Source: Tieghemiomyces parasiticus
Taxonomy: Eukaryota; Kickxellomycota; Dimargaritomycetes; Dimargaritales; Dimargaritaceae
NCBI GenBank assembly: GCA_027575765.1
Contig: JANBPT010000052.1
Location: 1-64,000 of the forward strand
Direction: 5' to 3'
DNA length: 64,000 bases
Part shown: positions 34,338 through 44,666 of the stretch, piece by piece
Position numbering within the stretch: position 1 is the stretch's first letter
How the letters are laid out: every line of letters starts with the position of its first letter
Translations under genes and position numbers: made by a program
Notes under the pieces: generated by a model
Told to the model about the DNA's origin: nothing
The model's input: only the letters and a program-made list of their open reading frames with translations
Database searches by the model: none

Positions 34338-35723
34338 ATGTGGACTTCTTATTTGTGCTTGCTTGGGCTTGGAGTCCCTATGCTCACCCTAGCTGCTCAA
34401 TTCCAACGGACCTCGACCGTTACCTACTCCGACCGCGCCGATTTCGCCGTCGATTTATCTGCGGTCGCTGCCGAGCCCCGCGTCGCACAATTAGACGACC
34501 CCCCGGCCTGTCGCCCGAACCTCGTGATGTACTGGGGCCAGAATTCCTGGGGCGGCCAGCACCTGGATGACCCACCCAACTGGGAGAAGGACATTGACTA
34601 CTACTGCCAGGACGATACCGTGGACGTCATCATCGCCAGCTTTCTCATCAACTACAACCTCGGGGGTATCCCCGGGACCAACTTCGCCAACCACTGTAAC
34701 GAGACCTTCCCCAATACCCAACTCCACCACTGCGCATCCATCACGGACGGCATTCGCTACTGCCAGAAGCGCGGCAAGAAGATCCTGCTCTCCCTGGGCG
34801 GGGCCGAAGGCCGCTACGGGTTCCCGGACGACAAGTCGGCGGTCGAGTTTGCCCGCGTGATCCATAACCTATACCTGGGTGGCAAGTCGGACCTCCGCCC
34901 CTTCGATGACGTCGTCCTGGACGGCATTGACCTTGACCTGGAGCACGGTGGGCCGACGGGCGTAACCGCCTTCGTCACTGAGCTCCGCCGCCTCTCAGTG
35001 GTGTCCAACAGCCCGCGCCGCCTCATCATCTCGGCCGCCCCGCAGTGCGAGTACCCGGACGCCAACCTGGGCCGTCCCTTAGAGGAGGCCGACATTGACA
35101 TGGTACTGGTCCAGTTTTATAACAACTGGTGCGGCCTGATGAATTTCGACAACATCTGGGCGTGGAACTACCCAGTGTGGCACAAGCTGATCGGCCGCAT
35201 GGTCAACAAGAACGCCAAAATCTACATTGGCGCCCCCAGTGCCCCAGCCGCCGGCCGGGGGTTCGTCAACCTCACCCGTCTCACCCAGATCTACCGCAAT
35301 ATCAGCTCAACCTACGACAGCGTCGGTGGGATGATGCTGTGGGACGTGAGTAACGGTTGGAACAACTACGATGACATTGCCACCATCGACGGTCCTGTAG
35401 CTAGACGTGCCGGGGGGAAATCTCTCAACTTTGCCCAGGCCACTGGTCGTTGGCTCCATCGCCAGTCCAAGTGTCCAGGTAATGTATCGATCGACGAAGC
35501 TGTGTCCGCTGGAGGCAGTGCAACCGTGACTATACCATCGACCAACACCTCAAAGGCGGGAGCTGAAAGCACCAGCGATACACCGGGCGAGGAGGACCGC
35601 CGCCCAGTCTCCCGACCCATACGGAACTCTCCGCCCCGCCTCTCCCGCCCCGAGTTCGACGCCGACGAGTTCATTTCGTTTGCTGAGTTCGATGACCCCC
35701 ACGAGTTTGATTCGGGGTTCTAG
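34338..35723 (+). CDS. secreted GH18 (class III type) chitinase, copy A
   Basis: Hydrolyses beta-1,4 linkages in chitin; probably extracellular or cell-wall. 461 residues, no intron. Signal peptide at 1-20 (LCLLGLGVPMLTLAA). The GH18 barrel begins at NLVMYWGQNSWGG (about 61). Substrate-assisted catalysis motif DGIDLDLE at 195-202, catalytic acid E202; the LLSLGGAEG and SAAPQCEYPD strands of hevamine/CTS1-type enzymes are present. After the barrel comes a Ser/Thr-rich tail of about 100 residues ending acidic and Phe-rich (EFDDPHEFDSGF). I see no chitin-binding module or GPI signal. The barrel-coding part is almost identical in DNA to copy B at 45.8-47.1 kb in inverted orientation, whereas the leader and tail differ clearly. 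Confidence 0.95.
   Translation: MWTSYLCLLGLGVPMLTLAAQFQRTSTVTYSDRADFAVDLSAVAAEPRVAQLDDPPACRPNLVMYWGQNSWGGQHLDDPPNWEKDIDYYCQDDTVDVIIASFLINYNLGGIPGTNFANHCNETFPNTQLHHCASITDGIRYCQKRGKKILLSLGGAEGRYGFPDDKSAVEFARVIHNLYLGGKSDLRPFDDVVLDGIDLDLEHGGPTGVTAFVTELRRLSVVSNSPRRLIISAAPQCEYPDANLGRPLEEADIDMVLVQFYNNWCGLMNFDNIWAWNYPVWHKLIGRMVNKNAKIYIGAPSAPAAGRGFVNLTRLTQIYRNISSTYDSVGGMMLWDVSNGWNNYDDIATIDGPVARRAGGKSLNFAQATGRWLHRQSKCPGNVSIDEAVSAGGSATVTIPSTNTSKAGAESTSDTPGEEDRRPVSRPIRNSPPRLSRPEFDADEFISFAEFDDPHEFDSGF
34512..35398 (+). repeat. 887-bp near-identical inverted repeat, arm 1 (chitinase A barrel)
   Basis: Matches 46047-46933 on the opposite strand over the same length without indels. I count about 11 mismatches by eye, mostly silent; the coding change is in DDPPN versus DDPDN. 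No mismatch was seen in roughly 430 bp (about 34645-35070). Similarity falls sharply on both sides although the flanks are homologous coding sequence. Confidence 0.9.
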
Positions 35724-37833
35724 ATTAGCGTTAGAAGGGTCGTTGTGAGTTGTTGTTTTTTCTGAGAGGGTTCCCACTGGTACCTAAACCTTACGGCTTC
35801 CTGCTTAAGATTGGGGGGGGGGCTACTCCACAGGTGTATTTTCCATGGTTTTGTTTTTGATAGAATAGTTGGCAACGCGATGTTTACCTTTAGGTTTTAG
35901 AGTTTTAGTCCTTATAATAAACGTGAGAGATATATTTTACCTCTAATGAGTACGCCTGGCAGGAAGGTAAACCATTTATAGGAGGATGGCGACTGGACAC
36001 CCTGGTTAATGGATTGGAGGTCCAAGCGAATAGCGCACGCCGTACACCTAAGGCGGGGCCTGTTGAGACCTGCTAAGCGGCCCTCAATTGGCGATCCCTG
36101 CTAACCTCACGCGGAGCCGGAGCCGGCTCCCGCCACTGTATCCCGGCCCCTGTGGTTGGGCAACGCGATGATGATTAATATAAAAAAATAAAAGTAGGAA
36201 ATACGGAAGGCGCTATGGTATCGTTATGGAGGGAAATCGGGTTTCCAAATTACCGACTGTTTGTGTGTGTGTTTAAAAGCGGTGGCCGCGGCCATAGAGT
36301 AGAAACAGTATGGCGCGGGTGGTACATTTTTTCATGCGGGCCCACAGCGTTCACCGCCAATTGCAATCATGACACACAACGGCTGGCATTGTCTAATAGG
36401 CCTGATCCCACAAGTGGGTTCAACCTTCCTACGGCCTATCCTCCTGACTCCTTTATAAAGAGAGCCTCATGCCCCAACCTCTGATTCGATATTCCAACCA
36501 GGTCGGTTTTTGGTTCTTGTACAGGTCTACCTCATGTGTTTTCTGAACCGTGCGGTGCACCTTGCCTGTACATTACTATCGTCGGCCTCAGATTCGTACC
36601 GGGCGGACCACCTAACAAATGGTTCGTCCATTGGTGCATCTCTCCTTTTTTCCTTCGACCAGTCACATGTTACTCTGCCACTTCCAGATCCCTGCGTCTA
36701 ACAAACGTAGCTGGGAGGTTAGTGTCCTGGTTCAACAGGGGGGATACATTTACTTTATTAACAAAACAATCACAGCAACTACCTTTGACACCTATTGTAA
36801 ATTGTCGGAGTTTTTCGTATACCATCGCATCAGACATGTTGAGCTGATGAGTGCCGAATTCTAATGCCGAAATGTCCCTGGCACGCCCAAGAGACATTAA
36901 CTTGCGGCCACTGTAGGCCTCATCCCTGTGGTGTATGATGGAGATGCTTGAGTAGAAGCAAATGCTGCCCATGTCAGCTGTAGTGTCCAGGCAATCGCTG
37001 TACTCAACGATTGAGTAGGCGCCAATCGTCATTTCCCTTTGGTACCAAATTATGCTTCGTCACTCCCGTAAATGATCAATCTTAATAGTTGCGTTTGACC
37101 TTGCTCATACGAAATCCTTCCCCCCTGCGTAGTGAAATTTCATTACTTCCCCGTACCGAACTCCTTCGTCTCAGCTTCCAATTTACCGTTGCGTATAACC
37201 TGCAGCTTTAGGATTCTCACTTTCGATTCTGAATTGCAATCCGCTGCATAAGGAGGTGGATGGCTCCATATATATATTTGAAAATGCCCGGTCGTACCCG
37301 TCGGACCTTCTAGACTCTTTTTCGCACAGCGGCTGGGCAATCACTTCTCGCCAACGAAAGTCGCACAAAGGCCGCCTGGGGGGACTTGGCGAACTATGGC
37401 AATAATTGGTACCTTTTTCACCCCTATCTACCGAGGACCTTCCCTATTCAGAGCCAATGTCTAGCGACCTTTGAGTTATTTTAGCACTTCGACTCCATTC
37501 TACCGAGCTTCGATGACAATACCTGCAAACCACCATTGCTGCGTCACAAATCCATGACACCCAATTTTGCCCGCTCTTCTACATTCCGCTCGCTATCTTC
37601 GCCCTTTTTTTATGCAGTTCTTGTTAGGTAGCCTAGCATTCCGTACCCTCCACTTTTACAGGTCTCTACTGTAAGCTCTGTGCCCAGCTCACGTTCAGTG
37701 AGCAAACAACGTTGAATTAGTTTGCCTGACACTTCGTCCGCCCTGGACGCTGCCCGCTCACCGCCTATCGAGTACACCCATCAGTGAGCACATCAGGCTC
37801 ACTTTCCCTCCAATCTCACACCGAGGTGCGTGC
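35724..37833. other. 2.1-kb gap; contains candidate ORF 36670-37032, otherwise nothing supported
   Basis: Holds the 3' end of chitinase A and the IRE1 promoter. A short TG repeat near 36258-36271, a GGAGCCGGCTCC palindrome near 36123 and a TATATATAT stretch near 37268 are the only simple structures seen. Confidence 0.4.
36670..37032 (-). CDS. low-confidence small ORF or gene remnant
   Basis: 120 codons, ATG at 37032, not G/C-biased at third positions. The translation has a balanced composition, with aromatic and Gly residues spaced as in beta-rich proteins (GSICFYSSISIIHH, YSGRKLMSLGRARDISALEF). That vaguely recalls a beta/gamma-crystallin Greek key. Upstream minus-strand stretches (about 37060-37340) are also protein-like but not clearly joinable. 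No signal peptide. It could be an exon of a fast-evolving gene, a decayed copy, or chance; I do not assign a function. Confidence 0.22.
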   Translation of the reverse strand: MTIGAYSIVEYSDCLDTTADMGSICFYSSISIIHHRDEAYSGRKLMSLGRARDISALEFGTHQLNMSDAMVYEKLRQFTIGVKGSCCDCFVNKVNVSPLLNQDTNLPATFVRRRDLEVAE

Positions 37834-40800
37834 ATGTGGCAGACCTGGGCCCTGGTCCTAGCCATACTGGGCGCCGCCCTCCTAGGTGGACGACTAGATA
37901 GCCACCGGTCGTGCGCCTGGTGCGGGCGGGGTCTGATTTGGCCGGGGTTCCTGGGGGTGTCTGCCACCGTCGAGCCGGACAATGATGTGCGGCCAACGTC
38001 CCCGCCGCCTTTCTCTCGACCCACCCTCGCTGTCCCACGTGGACCGGGTGGCCAGGGAAGTGGTGGCCAACCAACGCAGGACAGTCTACAATACTACACA
38101 CGCTTCATGCCCGAGTCCCACTTTTCCGACGTAATCTTGTTCGTCACTGTCGATGGCCGACTGTCCGCGCTCAACGCCACCTCTGGTCAGCTACTATGGT
38201 CTCACGACGCGTTCGGTGGTCCGGTAATCAAGACATCTCCCGTAGATCCGGCCCCGGTTGATACAGCAGCCCAGGCTATCATGACGCCCACCTCCTTCGA
38301 GGAAAGCTCGGCAGGTTCGCCAACTGACTGGATCGCCCGGGGCGCCGCCCAGGGCCCATCGGATGACCTCCGCTTGGTAGCACCCTTTGGTGATGGGAAG
38401 ATCTATCGCCTGCTTGCCAACCACGTCCTGAAGGACTCCCGGCTAACCGTCAAGGAGTTGGTCCGCCGTGCACCGATGCGATCTGGGGGACTACTCTACC
38501 TCGGCTCGACGCGAACCAAATATTTTGCCGTAGATATCACGTCCGGACGGGTCTCGGATACCTACGCAGCGGATGATGATGGCGAACACGACGAACCGAG
38601 TGCCCGAAAGGCCACGGCGGCCATCTTAAACCGTAATGATTCACCGTCGTCGTCAGACTCCGGCCAGCCTACCGCCAAGCCCCCATCCGACCCGCGTAAC
38701 CTTGTCTACTTGGCGCGTACGGAGTATCGGATTCGCGTCTTCGATACAGCCACCCACACGCTGCGGTGGGGCATCGTGTACAGTGAGTTTACCCCCGACG
38801 CCGGCCTCAGCCTGCCATTTCTCCCGGTCCACGGGCGTAACCGCCGAGTTCAGGTAGCCTCCACCCATGCCGGAGCCGTTCTGGCCCGGGACCACCCGTC
38901 TCATCACGTACGGTGGACCTACCAGTTCGCTAGTCCTGTTACCGCCATCTTTGACCTGTGGACACTCAACCCACGGAACCCCTGGATCGTCCTGCCCCAC
39001 ACCAACCGGCTTCCCGACCAGAGACCCGAGGCTGGTTCCTCGGACGCGACCGTGCCCCGGGCCTATGTTGGCGTCACGGCTGGTGGAGCCTACGTGTATC
39101 CAGACGCCGAGGTGCCTCTCCCTGCGGCAGTAGGCCCTACCGGCCAGGCCTCCGCGGCTCCCATTGCTGAACCGATTCCAGCCAAATCCGGACGCCCGGC
39201 CCCACCAGAAAGTGCCAGTACTGGCGGTGCAACCTATCCTCCACTGTTCGGCCCCCCTGAGCGCTGTACGAATGAACACACTCGCAGCTCAGTCTGCCTC
39301 GTCGGCATCTACCGCATTATGGATCCCTCGTCGGCCCCGGCTCCGCCCGGCACAGCTCAGATCGGTAGTGGGGATAACACAACCAATCGCTCCCCTACCC
39401 CACCAGCGCCGCGCCGAACGCCGCCCTATTTTGCACGACGACCCCCGCCGGCCTATTTTCGTCGCGACTTGCTCCCGCCCGGTTTGCAACACAGCCCCCG
39501 AGCCATCGAATTTCCGCCGCCTACGGGCGCTACCCACGAGTATCCGCATCTCCTCCATGTCGTCGCACGCTGCCTTGTGGGTGCCCTCTACGCTTATGCC
39601 GTCCACGCTGGGCGGTCCTTGGTGTTGACCTTGGCCCTCGGGCTTCTGGCCATTTACCTTGTTTGGGACCACCACCGGTGGCCGCTCCATGAGTTCTTCT
39701 CGCAGCGGCTCCCACAGTTTGTCCAGACCCCCCGCCAGATCCTATTAGAGTCGGTCTTGCTACCCCTCGTTCGCGGCTTATTGAACGGCACCGACGGTCC
39801 CTGGACAGTCCCGACTCCGGCCGCCATCACCGCTGCGGCCTCCCCATTGGTGGAGTCGAACCGGACCGTGTCCCCACCACCCTCGCCCGTATTACCACGG
39901 TCGTCCTCCTCGTCATCGTCAGCAGTCGAGCCGCTACCCCTCGCCGATCCTACAGTTGAGCCCATCTTCCGAGACCGCGCCCCAGACGACCTCTACCCGC
40001 GGCGGGTGGGTTCCCTCCTCATCTCCCATCGGGTCCTAGGTCGCGGCAGTCACGGCACTTGTGTATACCGAGGCCGGTTCGGCGCCGATGAAGTGGCCAT
40101 CAAGCAGCTTCTCCGTGCCAATTACGCTATCGCCTCGCGTGAGGTCACCATCCTCGAGGCTAGCCGAGCCCACCCCAACCTCATCCAGTACCGCCACTGC
40201 ACCCACGACGCCCAGTTTTACTATATCGCCCTGGATCTCTGTCAGGCCTCCTTGTACGATCTGGCGACTGCATCACGGCCGTCTCCACTCGGCCGGTTGT
40301 TCGACCGACTGGACCGCCGGCGAGCTCTACGCGGGGTTGTGGAGGGCCTCGATTTTTTGCACCGCCGACGTATCGTCCACCGCGACATCAAACCCCAGAA
40401 CGTCCTACTGCACATTCCCGCTGGCCAACTAGCAGCGTCCGCAACAGACGAGCCCACCGACGCGGACATCGAATCCAACGCCTCGGCCGCCCGCCTCTTG
40501 ATCTCTGACTTTGGGCTGTGTAAGCGACTGGATGCTGGCCAGATGTCGTTCGAAAGTACCGCTACCGCACGCGCTGGTGGGACTGTTGGCTGGCGCGCCC
40601 CGGAGTGCATTCGCGACCCCGGCCGCCTAAACGCGCTGGCCCTGCCCGACGGCACTGGCGCGGCGGACCCGGTAGCCGCTCTGGCCGAAACCTATAGCGG
40701 AGGAGTCGATAGCGCGGATTATGAGGTGACAGGTGGCAGCGGTACGGGGGGCGCGTATAACTTGATCGGTCCGTCGCTCGGGGTCTCCCACCCGTCGTCC

Positions 40801-41610
40801 ATCGACGGCGCAGAGACTGTGCAGGGCCCAGGCCCGTCAGACCAGTCGCCCTCTCCCTTGGCTTCGAATCGCGCGCGCCTCTCCCGGGCCCTCGACGTCT
40901 TTTCTCTGGGGTGCGTCTTCTACTTCACACTCACATGGGGTGCACATCCATTTGGCGAGGACTACGCACGCGACCTACACATTCTCCACGACCGCCCCCG
41001 GCTTGACCCCGTGCAACTCCTGCGCCGTGGCGGGGGGACCGTCGATGAAGGGGACGCTGAAGAGGCGCTGGACCTCATCGGCGCCATGTTGCACCATGAT
41101 CCCAAGGCCCGGCCCACCACGCCGGCCATCCTCCGGCATCCGTACTTTTGGGACACCGAGCGGCGCTTGGAGTTTCTGTACAAGGTATCGGATTGCCTAC
41201 GGATCAAGGCCAAGGATCCCGCATCTCCACTCGCCCGGGATTTGGAGTCCGACGCGCGGCGGGTGTTGCTTCCAGACAGCCTTGACACGGGTACTGCCAA
41301 CGCTTCGGTGGCCGCCGACGCCCCGCTGGATTGGTTTGCCAGACTGGATCCGGCTATCCAGCGGTCCATCAAGGAGAAACGCGGGTTTGACACCTCCCGC
41401 TTACAAACCTTGCTCACAGCCATCCGCAACAAGGGTGTCCACTATAGTGAGGCCACTTCCCATGTCAAACGGCTCTACGGGTCCTACCCGGACGGCTATT
41501 ACCGCTACTACGCCCGCCACTTCCCCCGGTTCTTTTTGTATGTATACTATTTTACGGCTCGACACGCCGCGCTGTACGAGGATGAGGTGCTGCGCCAGTA
41601 CTTTATCTAG
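37834..41610 (+). CDS. IRE1: IRE1 unfolded-protein-response sensor (kinase/endoribonuclease)
   Basis: ER transmembrane sensor that cleaves HAC1/XBP1-type mRNA when unfolded proteins accumulate. 1258 residues, no intron, ATG at 37834 opening into a signal peptide (WALVLAILGAALLGG). The lumenal beta-propeller region (about 85-590) includes DVILFVTVDGRLSALNATSG. Transmembrane helix at about 592-612. The kinase starts near 725 with GRGSHGTCVYRG, K757 in AIKQ, HRD at D851 (HRDIKPQN) and DFG at D892. An unusually long (~95 residues) Gly/Ser/Pro insert separates WRAPECIR from DVFSLGCVFYF. The C-terminal KEN RNase (about 1130-1258) has NKGVHY and YYRYYARHFPRFFLYVYYF. All catalytic landmarks are present. 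It is convergent with glycyl-tRNA synthetase. Confidence 0.97.
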   Translation: MWQTWALVLAILGAALLGGRLDSHRSCAWCGRGLIWPGFLGVSATVEPDNDVRPTSPPPFSRPTLAVPRGPGGQGSGGQPTQDSLQYYTRFMPESHFSDVILFVTVDGRLSALNATSGQLLWSHDAFGGPVIKTSPVDPAPVDTAAQAIMTPTSFEESSAGSPTDWIARGAAQGPSDDLRLVAPFGDGKIYRLLANHVLKDSRLTVKELVRRAPMRSGGLLYLGSTRTKYFAVDITSGRVSDTYAADDDGEHDEPSARKATAAILNRNDSPSSSDSGQPTAKPPSDPRNLVYLARTEYRIRVFDTATHTLRWGIVYSEFTPDAGLSLPFLPVHGRNRRVQVASTHAGAVLARDHPSHHVRWTYQFASPVTAIFDLWTLNPRNPWIVLPHTNRLPDQRPEAGSSDATVPRAYVGVTAGGAYVYPDAEVPLPAAVGPTGQASAAPIAEPIPAKSGRPAPPESASTGGATYPPLFGPPERCTNEHTRSSVCLVGIYRIMDPSSAPAPPGTAQIGSGDNTTNRSPTPPAPRRTPPYFARRPPPAYFRRDLLPPGLQHSPRAIEFPPPTGATHEYPHLLHVVARCLVGALYAYAVHAGRSLVLTLALGLLAIYLVWDHHRWPLHEFFSQRLPQFVQTPRQILLESVLLPLVRGLLNGTDGPWTVPTPAAITAAASPLVESNRTVSPPPSPVLPRSSSSSSSAVEPLPLADPTVEPIFRDRAPDDLYPRRVGSLLISHRVLGRGSHGTCVYRGRFGADEVAIKQLLRANYAIASREVTILEASRAHPNLIQYRHCTHDAQFYYIALDLCQASLYDLATASRPSPLGRLFDRLDRRRALRGVVEGLDFLHRRRIVHRDIKPQNVLLHIPAGQLAASATDEPTDADIESNASAARLLISDFGLCKRLDAGQMSFESTATARAGGTVGWRAPECIRDPGRLNALALPDGTGAADPVAALAETYSGGVDSADYEVTGGSGTGGAYNLIGPSLGVSHPSSIDGAETVQGPGPSDQSPSPLASNRARLSRALDVFSLGCVFYFTLTWGAHPFGEDYARDLHILHDRPRLDPVQLLRRGGGTVDEGDAEEALDLIGAMLHHDPKARPTTPAILRHPYFWDTERRLEFLYKVSDCLRIKAKDPASPLARDLESDARRVLLPDSLDTGTANASVAADAPLDWFARLDPAIQRSIKEKRGFDTSRLQTLLTAIRNKGVHYSEATSHVKRLYGSYPDGYYRYYARHFPRFFLYVYYFTARHAALYEDEVLRQYFI

Positions 41611-42006
41611 CATGACTTTCCGCCTGTGGGGGGGGGTCGTAGTGGGCAAGCGGGCGTACTCTATTTACCGTCACCATGCTCTGTGCTTGCATGGCATAAC
41701 CCAGCTTCCCGCTTCTGTATCTAACCTGTTTCCTGTCAATAAACTTCGCTGCCAACCCCTTGCATGTATTTGGCGAACCTCATCTGATTCCGTTGTAAAT
41801 GCTATAGTAAATAGGAGGGATGATTTGGTGATAAAGAACGGGTCGGCCGAAACCACTATGGCTCGGTTAGAGGGGGGAGGGGCCCATTCTAAATGAGCAA
41901 GCAAAACCAGGTACCCAATTGCACCCGGCCGTAACAAGGACGGGCGGGGGAGGCGGCGTTGAAGACGGGCGGTCCATGGACCAAGTCAGAAATTGAGACG
42001 CCAGAG
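41611..42006. other. convergent 3' gap between IRE1 and glycyl-tRNA synthetase
   Basis: AATAAA at about 41739 is a likely IRE1 poly(A) signal. No gene. Confidence 0.55.
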
Positions 42007-44112
42007 CTACTGAGGTACTTCCTGGGCGGTGAATAGGGGGTACTTGGCCACGACATCCTTCCACGTCGTCTCCTCAGCGATAAGCTCCTTGAGGATCACC
42101 AACACCTGGTCGACGGGCTGACGGATCTGCTGGGTGGAATCACGCTCACGCAGGGTGACGGTCTGGTCCTTGACGGTCTGGAAATCGACGGTGAGGGCAA
42201 AGCTGGTACCCAGCTCGTCATTACGGGCGTAGCGCTTACCGATCGACGCCGACGAGTCGTCGACCTTCGCGGCAATGCCCAGTCGGCGGAGCTGGCGGGC
42301 GAGGTACTGGACAGTGGGGTTGAACACCTCGGCGTTGGAGAGTGGGAGGACCAGGCACTTGAAGGGCGCGACGCAGGTCGGGAAGGAGAGCACGCCACGC
42401 TGGGCATCGTCGCCCTCGCGTAGGTAGTAGCTGTGCTCAATGAGCGAATAAAGAATCCGGCCGATACCGAAAGAGGGTTCGATCACGTTAGGGGTGAACT
42501 CACGGACGTTGTGCTTGACCTGTACCCGTTCGATGGTCAGCAAAGACGCGTCCAGTTGGTACGTGTTGCCATCACCAGCCACAACCGGGACTTCAGCACC
42601 AGTGGCGAGCTGAGTCTGGAGCGCGAGCAGCTGGGACTCGTCGAGGCTGTTAAGGTGGTCCTCGACCACGCGGGCGGCCTTCTTGAAACGCGGGCCAAAC
42701 ACCTTCTTGTTGAGGGTGAGCTGGACAACATCCTCGATGATGGGTTCCGGGAGGGGCTGCTGGACGGTGAGGCGCTCCTTGGTCTTGGCGGCATGGACGC
42801 TCAAGTCGTAGGCAGATCGGTCGGCGCACCCGACGCACTCGATCCAGCCGTAGCTGCTCTGGATCTCGGCGTCCCAGCAGTCGCACGCGTAGTGGGCCAT
42901 CTCGTTGGACATGTGCTGACGGAACCGGAGACGGTCGGGATTGATACCGATCCGGATCAGGAACTTGTAAATGCGGACCAAAAAGTAACCCAGAGTTTCG
43001 TTGTCAACCAGCTTGCTCTGGACGGCCTCGCCAATCGTTACCTCGGTGATGTCACTGCCGCCTGCCAGCTGGGTGGCAGCCGGGAGGAGACGCAGCTTCA
43101 CATCAGCGACCTCGGCGAACCGAGGGTGGTCCTTGAGTAGAGGGTCGACGAAGTGTTCAATCTCGGCCATGGTGAACTCGCGGACACGGAGTAGGCCCGC
43201 GCGTGGGGAAATTTCGTTACGGAAGGACTTGCCAATGGTGGCCGAGGCGAACGGGACGCGGTCGTTATTGAACTCCAGCAGGCGCTTGAAATTCAAGAAC
43301 TGGCCCTGGGCCGTCTCGGGGCGCAGGTAGCCCTTCAATTGGCCAGTGGGGCCGATGCTGCTCTCGAACATGAGGTTGAACTCGACCGGCGGGGTGACCG
43401 GGTTACCGGTGTCGAGGGCGCGGATGTCCAGGCGGGTGATGAGGTCACCCAAGCCCGGGCCGTCGTAGTTGTCCAGCTGAGCCAGGATGGTCTGGTACTC
43501 GTTGGCCACCTCGTCGCTGAGCTGGACAGCCACTACGGTTCCCTTCTTGACCTTCTTACCGGCGGGCTTGGCCGGTGCGTCCTTCTTGTCACCCCCGGCG
43601 ACGCCCAGCTTGCCCATCTTGGCCAGCAGGTGGCCCTCGAGACGGGCCTCGAGTACACCCTTCACAAGGTGGTCCGCACGGTAGATATCGCCCGTCTTGG
43701 TGTCCTTGACCATGAAGTCGCTGAATTTGTCGACGTGACCCGAGGTCTTGAGCACCTCGGCGGGGGTCAGGATGGAGCAGTCGAGTTCTAGCATATCCTC
43801 CTCCAGGACGAAGTGATTACGCCACACCGTGAGGAGGTTGGTCTGCAAGGCGCAGCCGGTTGGCCCGTAGTCGTAGAGGCCGGCCACACCGCCGTAGATG
43901 CTGAAGGAGGGCGCATAGAAGAAACGCTTAGAAAGGAGCGCCTCGAGCTCGGTGCGGTCAAAATTCGGAGCAGCCATGGCGGAAGGCGGATCTCGGGTAC
44001 GTAAGCGAGGTAAGCGCGTGGAGATTGACCGTACAGTGGACGGATATGTAGGTAAGGGTGGGGTTATGGCAGGCGCTAAGGTCCGAGCGATGAGTGAGAG
44101 AAGCCGGGTCAT
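42007..44112 (-). CDS. GRS1: glycyl-tRNA synthetase (class II), probably dual-targeted
   Basis: Charges tRNA-Gly. No introns. Two in-frame starts: ATG 44112 (701 residues) adds a 45-residue Arg/Leu/Ser/Thr-rich leader without acidic residues except near its end (MTRLLSLIARTL), as in a mitochondrial presequence; ATG 43977 (MAAPNFDRTELEALL, 656 residues) gives the cytosolic length. The second ATG has the stronger context (GCCATGG). Core landmarks are FYAPSFSIYGGVAGLYDYGP, motif 2 SPRAGLLRVREFTMAEIEHF, and motif 3 EPSFGIGRILYSLIEHSY. The C-terminal anticodon-binding domain ends at the stop. The frame is open further upstream to 44460, but that part is unlike the family. Eukaryotic alpha2-type enzyme. 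Confidence 0.96.
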   Translation of the reverse strand: MTRLLSLIARTLAPAITPPLPTYPSTVRSISTRLPRLRTRDPPSAMAAPNFDRTELEALLSKRFFYAPSFSIYGGVAGLYDYGPTGCALQTNLLTVWRNHFVLEEDMLELDCSILTPAEVLKTSGHVDKFSDFMVKDTKTGDIYRADHLVKGVLEARLEGHLLAKMGKLGVAGGDKKDAPAKPAGKKVKKGTVVAVQLSDEVANEYQTILAQLDNYDGPGLGDLITRLDIRALDTGNPVTPPVEFNLMFESSIGPTGQLKGYLRPETAQGQFLNFKRLLEFNNDRVPFASATIGKSFRNEISPRAGLLRVREFTMAEIEHFVDPLLKDHPRFAEVADVKLRLLPAATQLAGGSDITEVTIGEAVQSKLVDNETLGYFLVRIYKFLIRIGINPDRLRFRQHMSNEMAHYACDCWDAEIQSSYGWIECVGCADRSAYDLSVHAAKTKERLTVQQPLPEPIIEDVVQLTLNKKVFGPRFKKAARVVEDHLNSLDESQLLALQTQLATGAEVPVVAGDGNTYQLDASLLTIERVQVKHNVREFTPNVIEPSFGIGRILYSLIEHSYYLREGDDAQRGVLSFPTCVAPFKCLVLPLSNAEVFNPTVQYLARQLRRLGIAAKVDDSSASIGKRYARNDELGTSFALTVDFQTVKDQTVTLRERDSTQQIRQPVDQVLVILKELIAEETTWKDVVAKYPLFTAQEVPQ

Positions 44113-44666
44113 GACATTGGAAGCAGCGGAGGGCCTTGACAGGTCGATTGGATAGGGAGGACGGATCACTTGACTAGTGAGTCGTTTACTGTGCCCGGTG
44201 CAGAGCCCTGGGACGGCTGGATGCGCTCTGCTTTTTGGTCGGGGTGGTGGGAGTGGCCCGTCACTTTCCGTCCCATATGGTTCGGTAGATAGGCCCAGCG
44301 GACAGGTCTGGCCTTGGCTGCCTGACTTAAAAAAAAAGCGCGGGCAGCCAGAGATGCTGCACCGTCCGCCCCTTACGAGCGACCTGCCCGGCTTGGTTTT
44401 GGTTTGCCAGCGTAGAGCGGATCGGATCCCCCCTCCCACGGTCAAGGAATCGTTGCGCAAGGCCGCTCTGATCTACCACCCAGTCCTGGCTAGCGCTAAC
44501 AACTTCAATCTCGCTACCACGCTGCATTCCCCACCAAGCGTTGTACATTAATTCACCACACGCTGTTCGCCGTACGCTGCTTTATTGATACCCTGCACCC
44601 TGATCTCCACCCCTTGCCTATTATTATTGGATATTTGGTCCAGCGGCACTACGCTCCTCCGCTACC
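44113..44666. other. divergent promoter region between GRS1 and the MRP-L20 gene
   Basis: 554 bp; no supported open frame and no clear TATA box. Confidence 0.5.
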
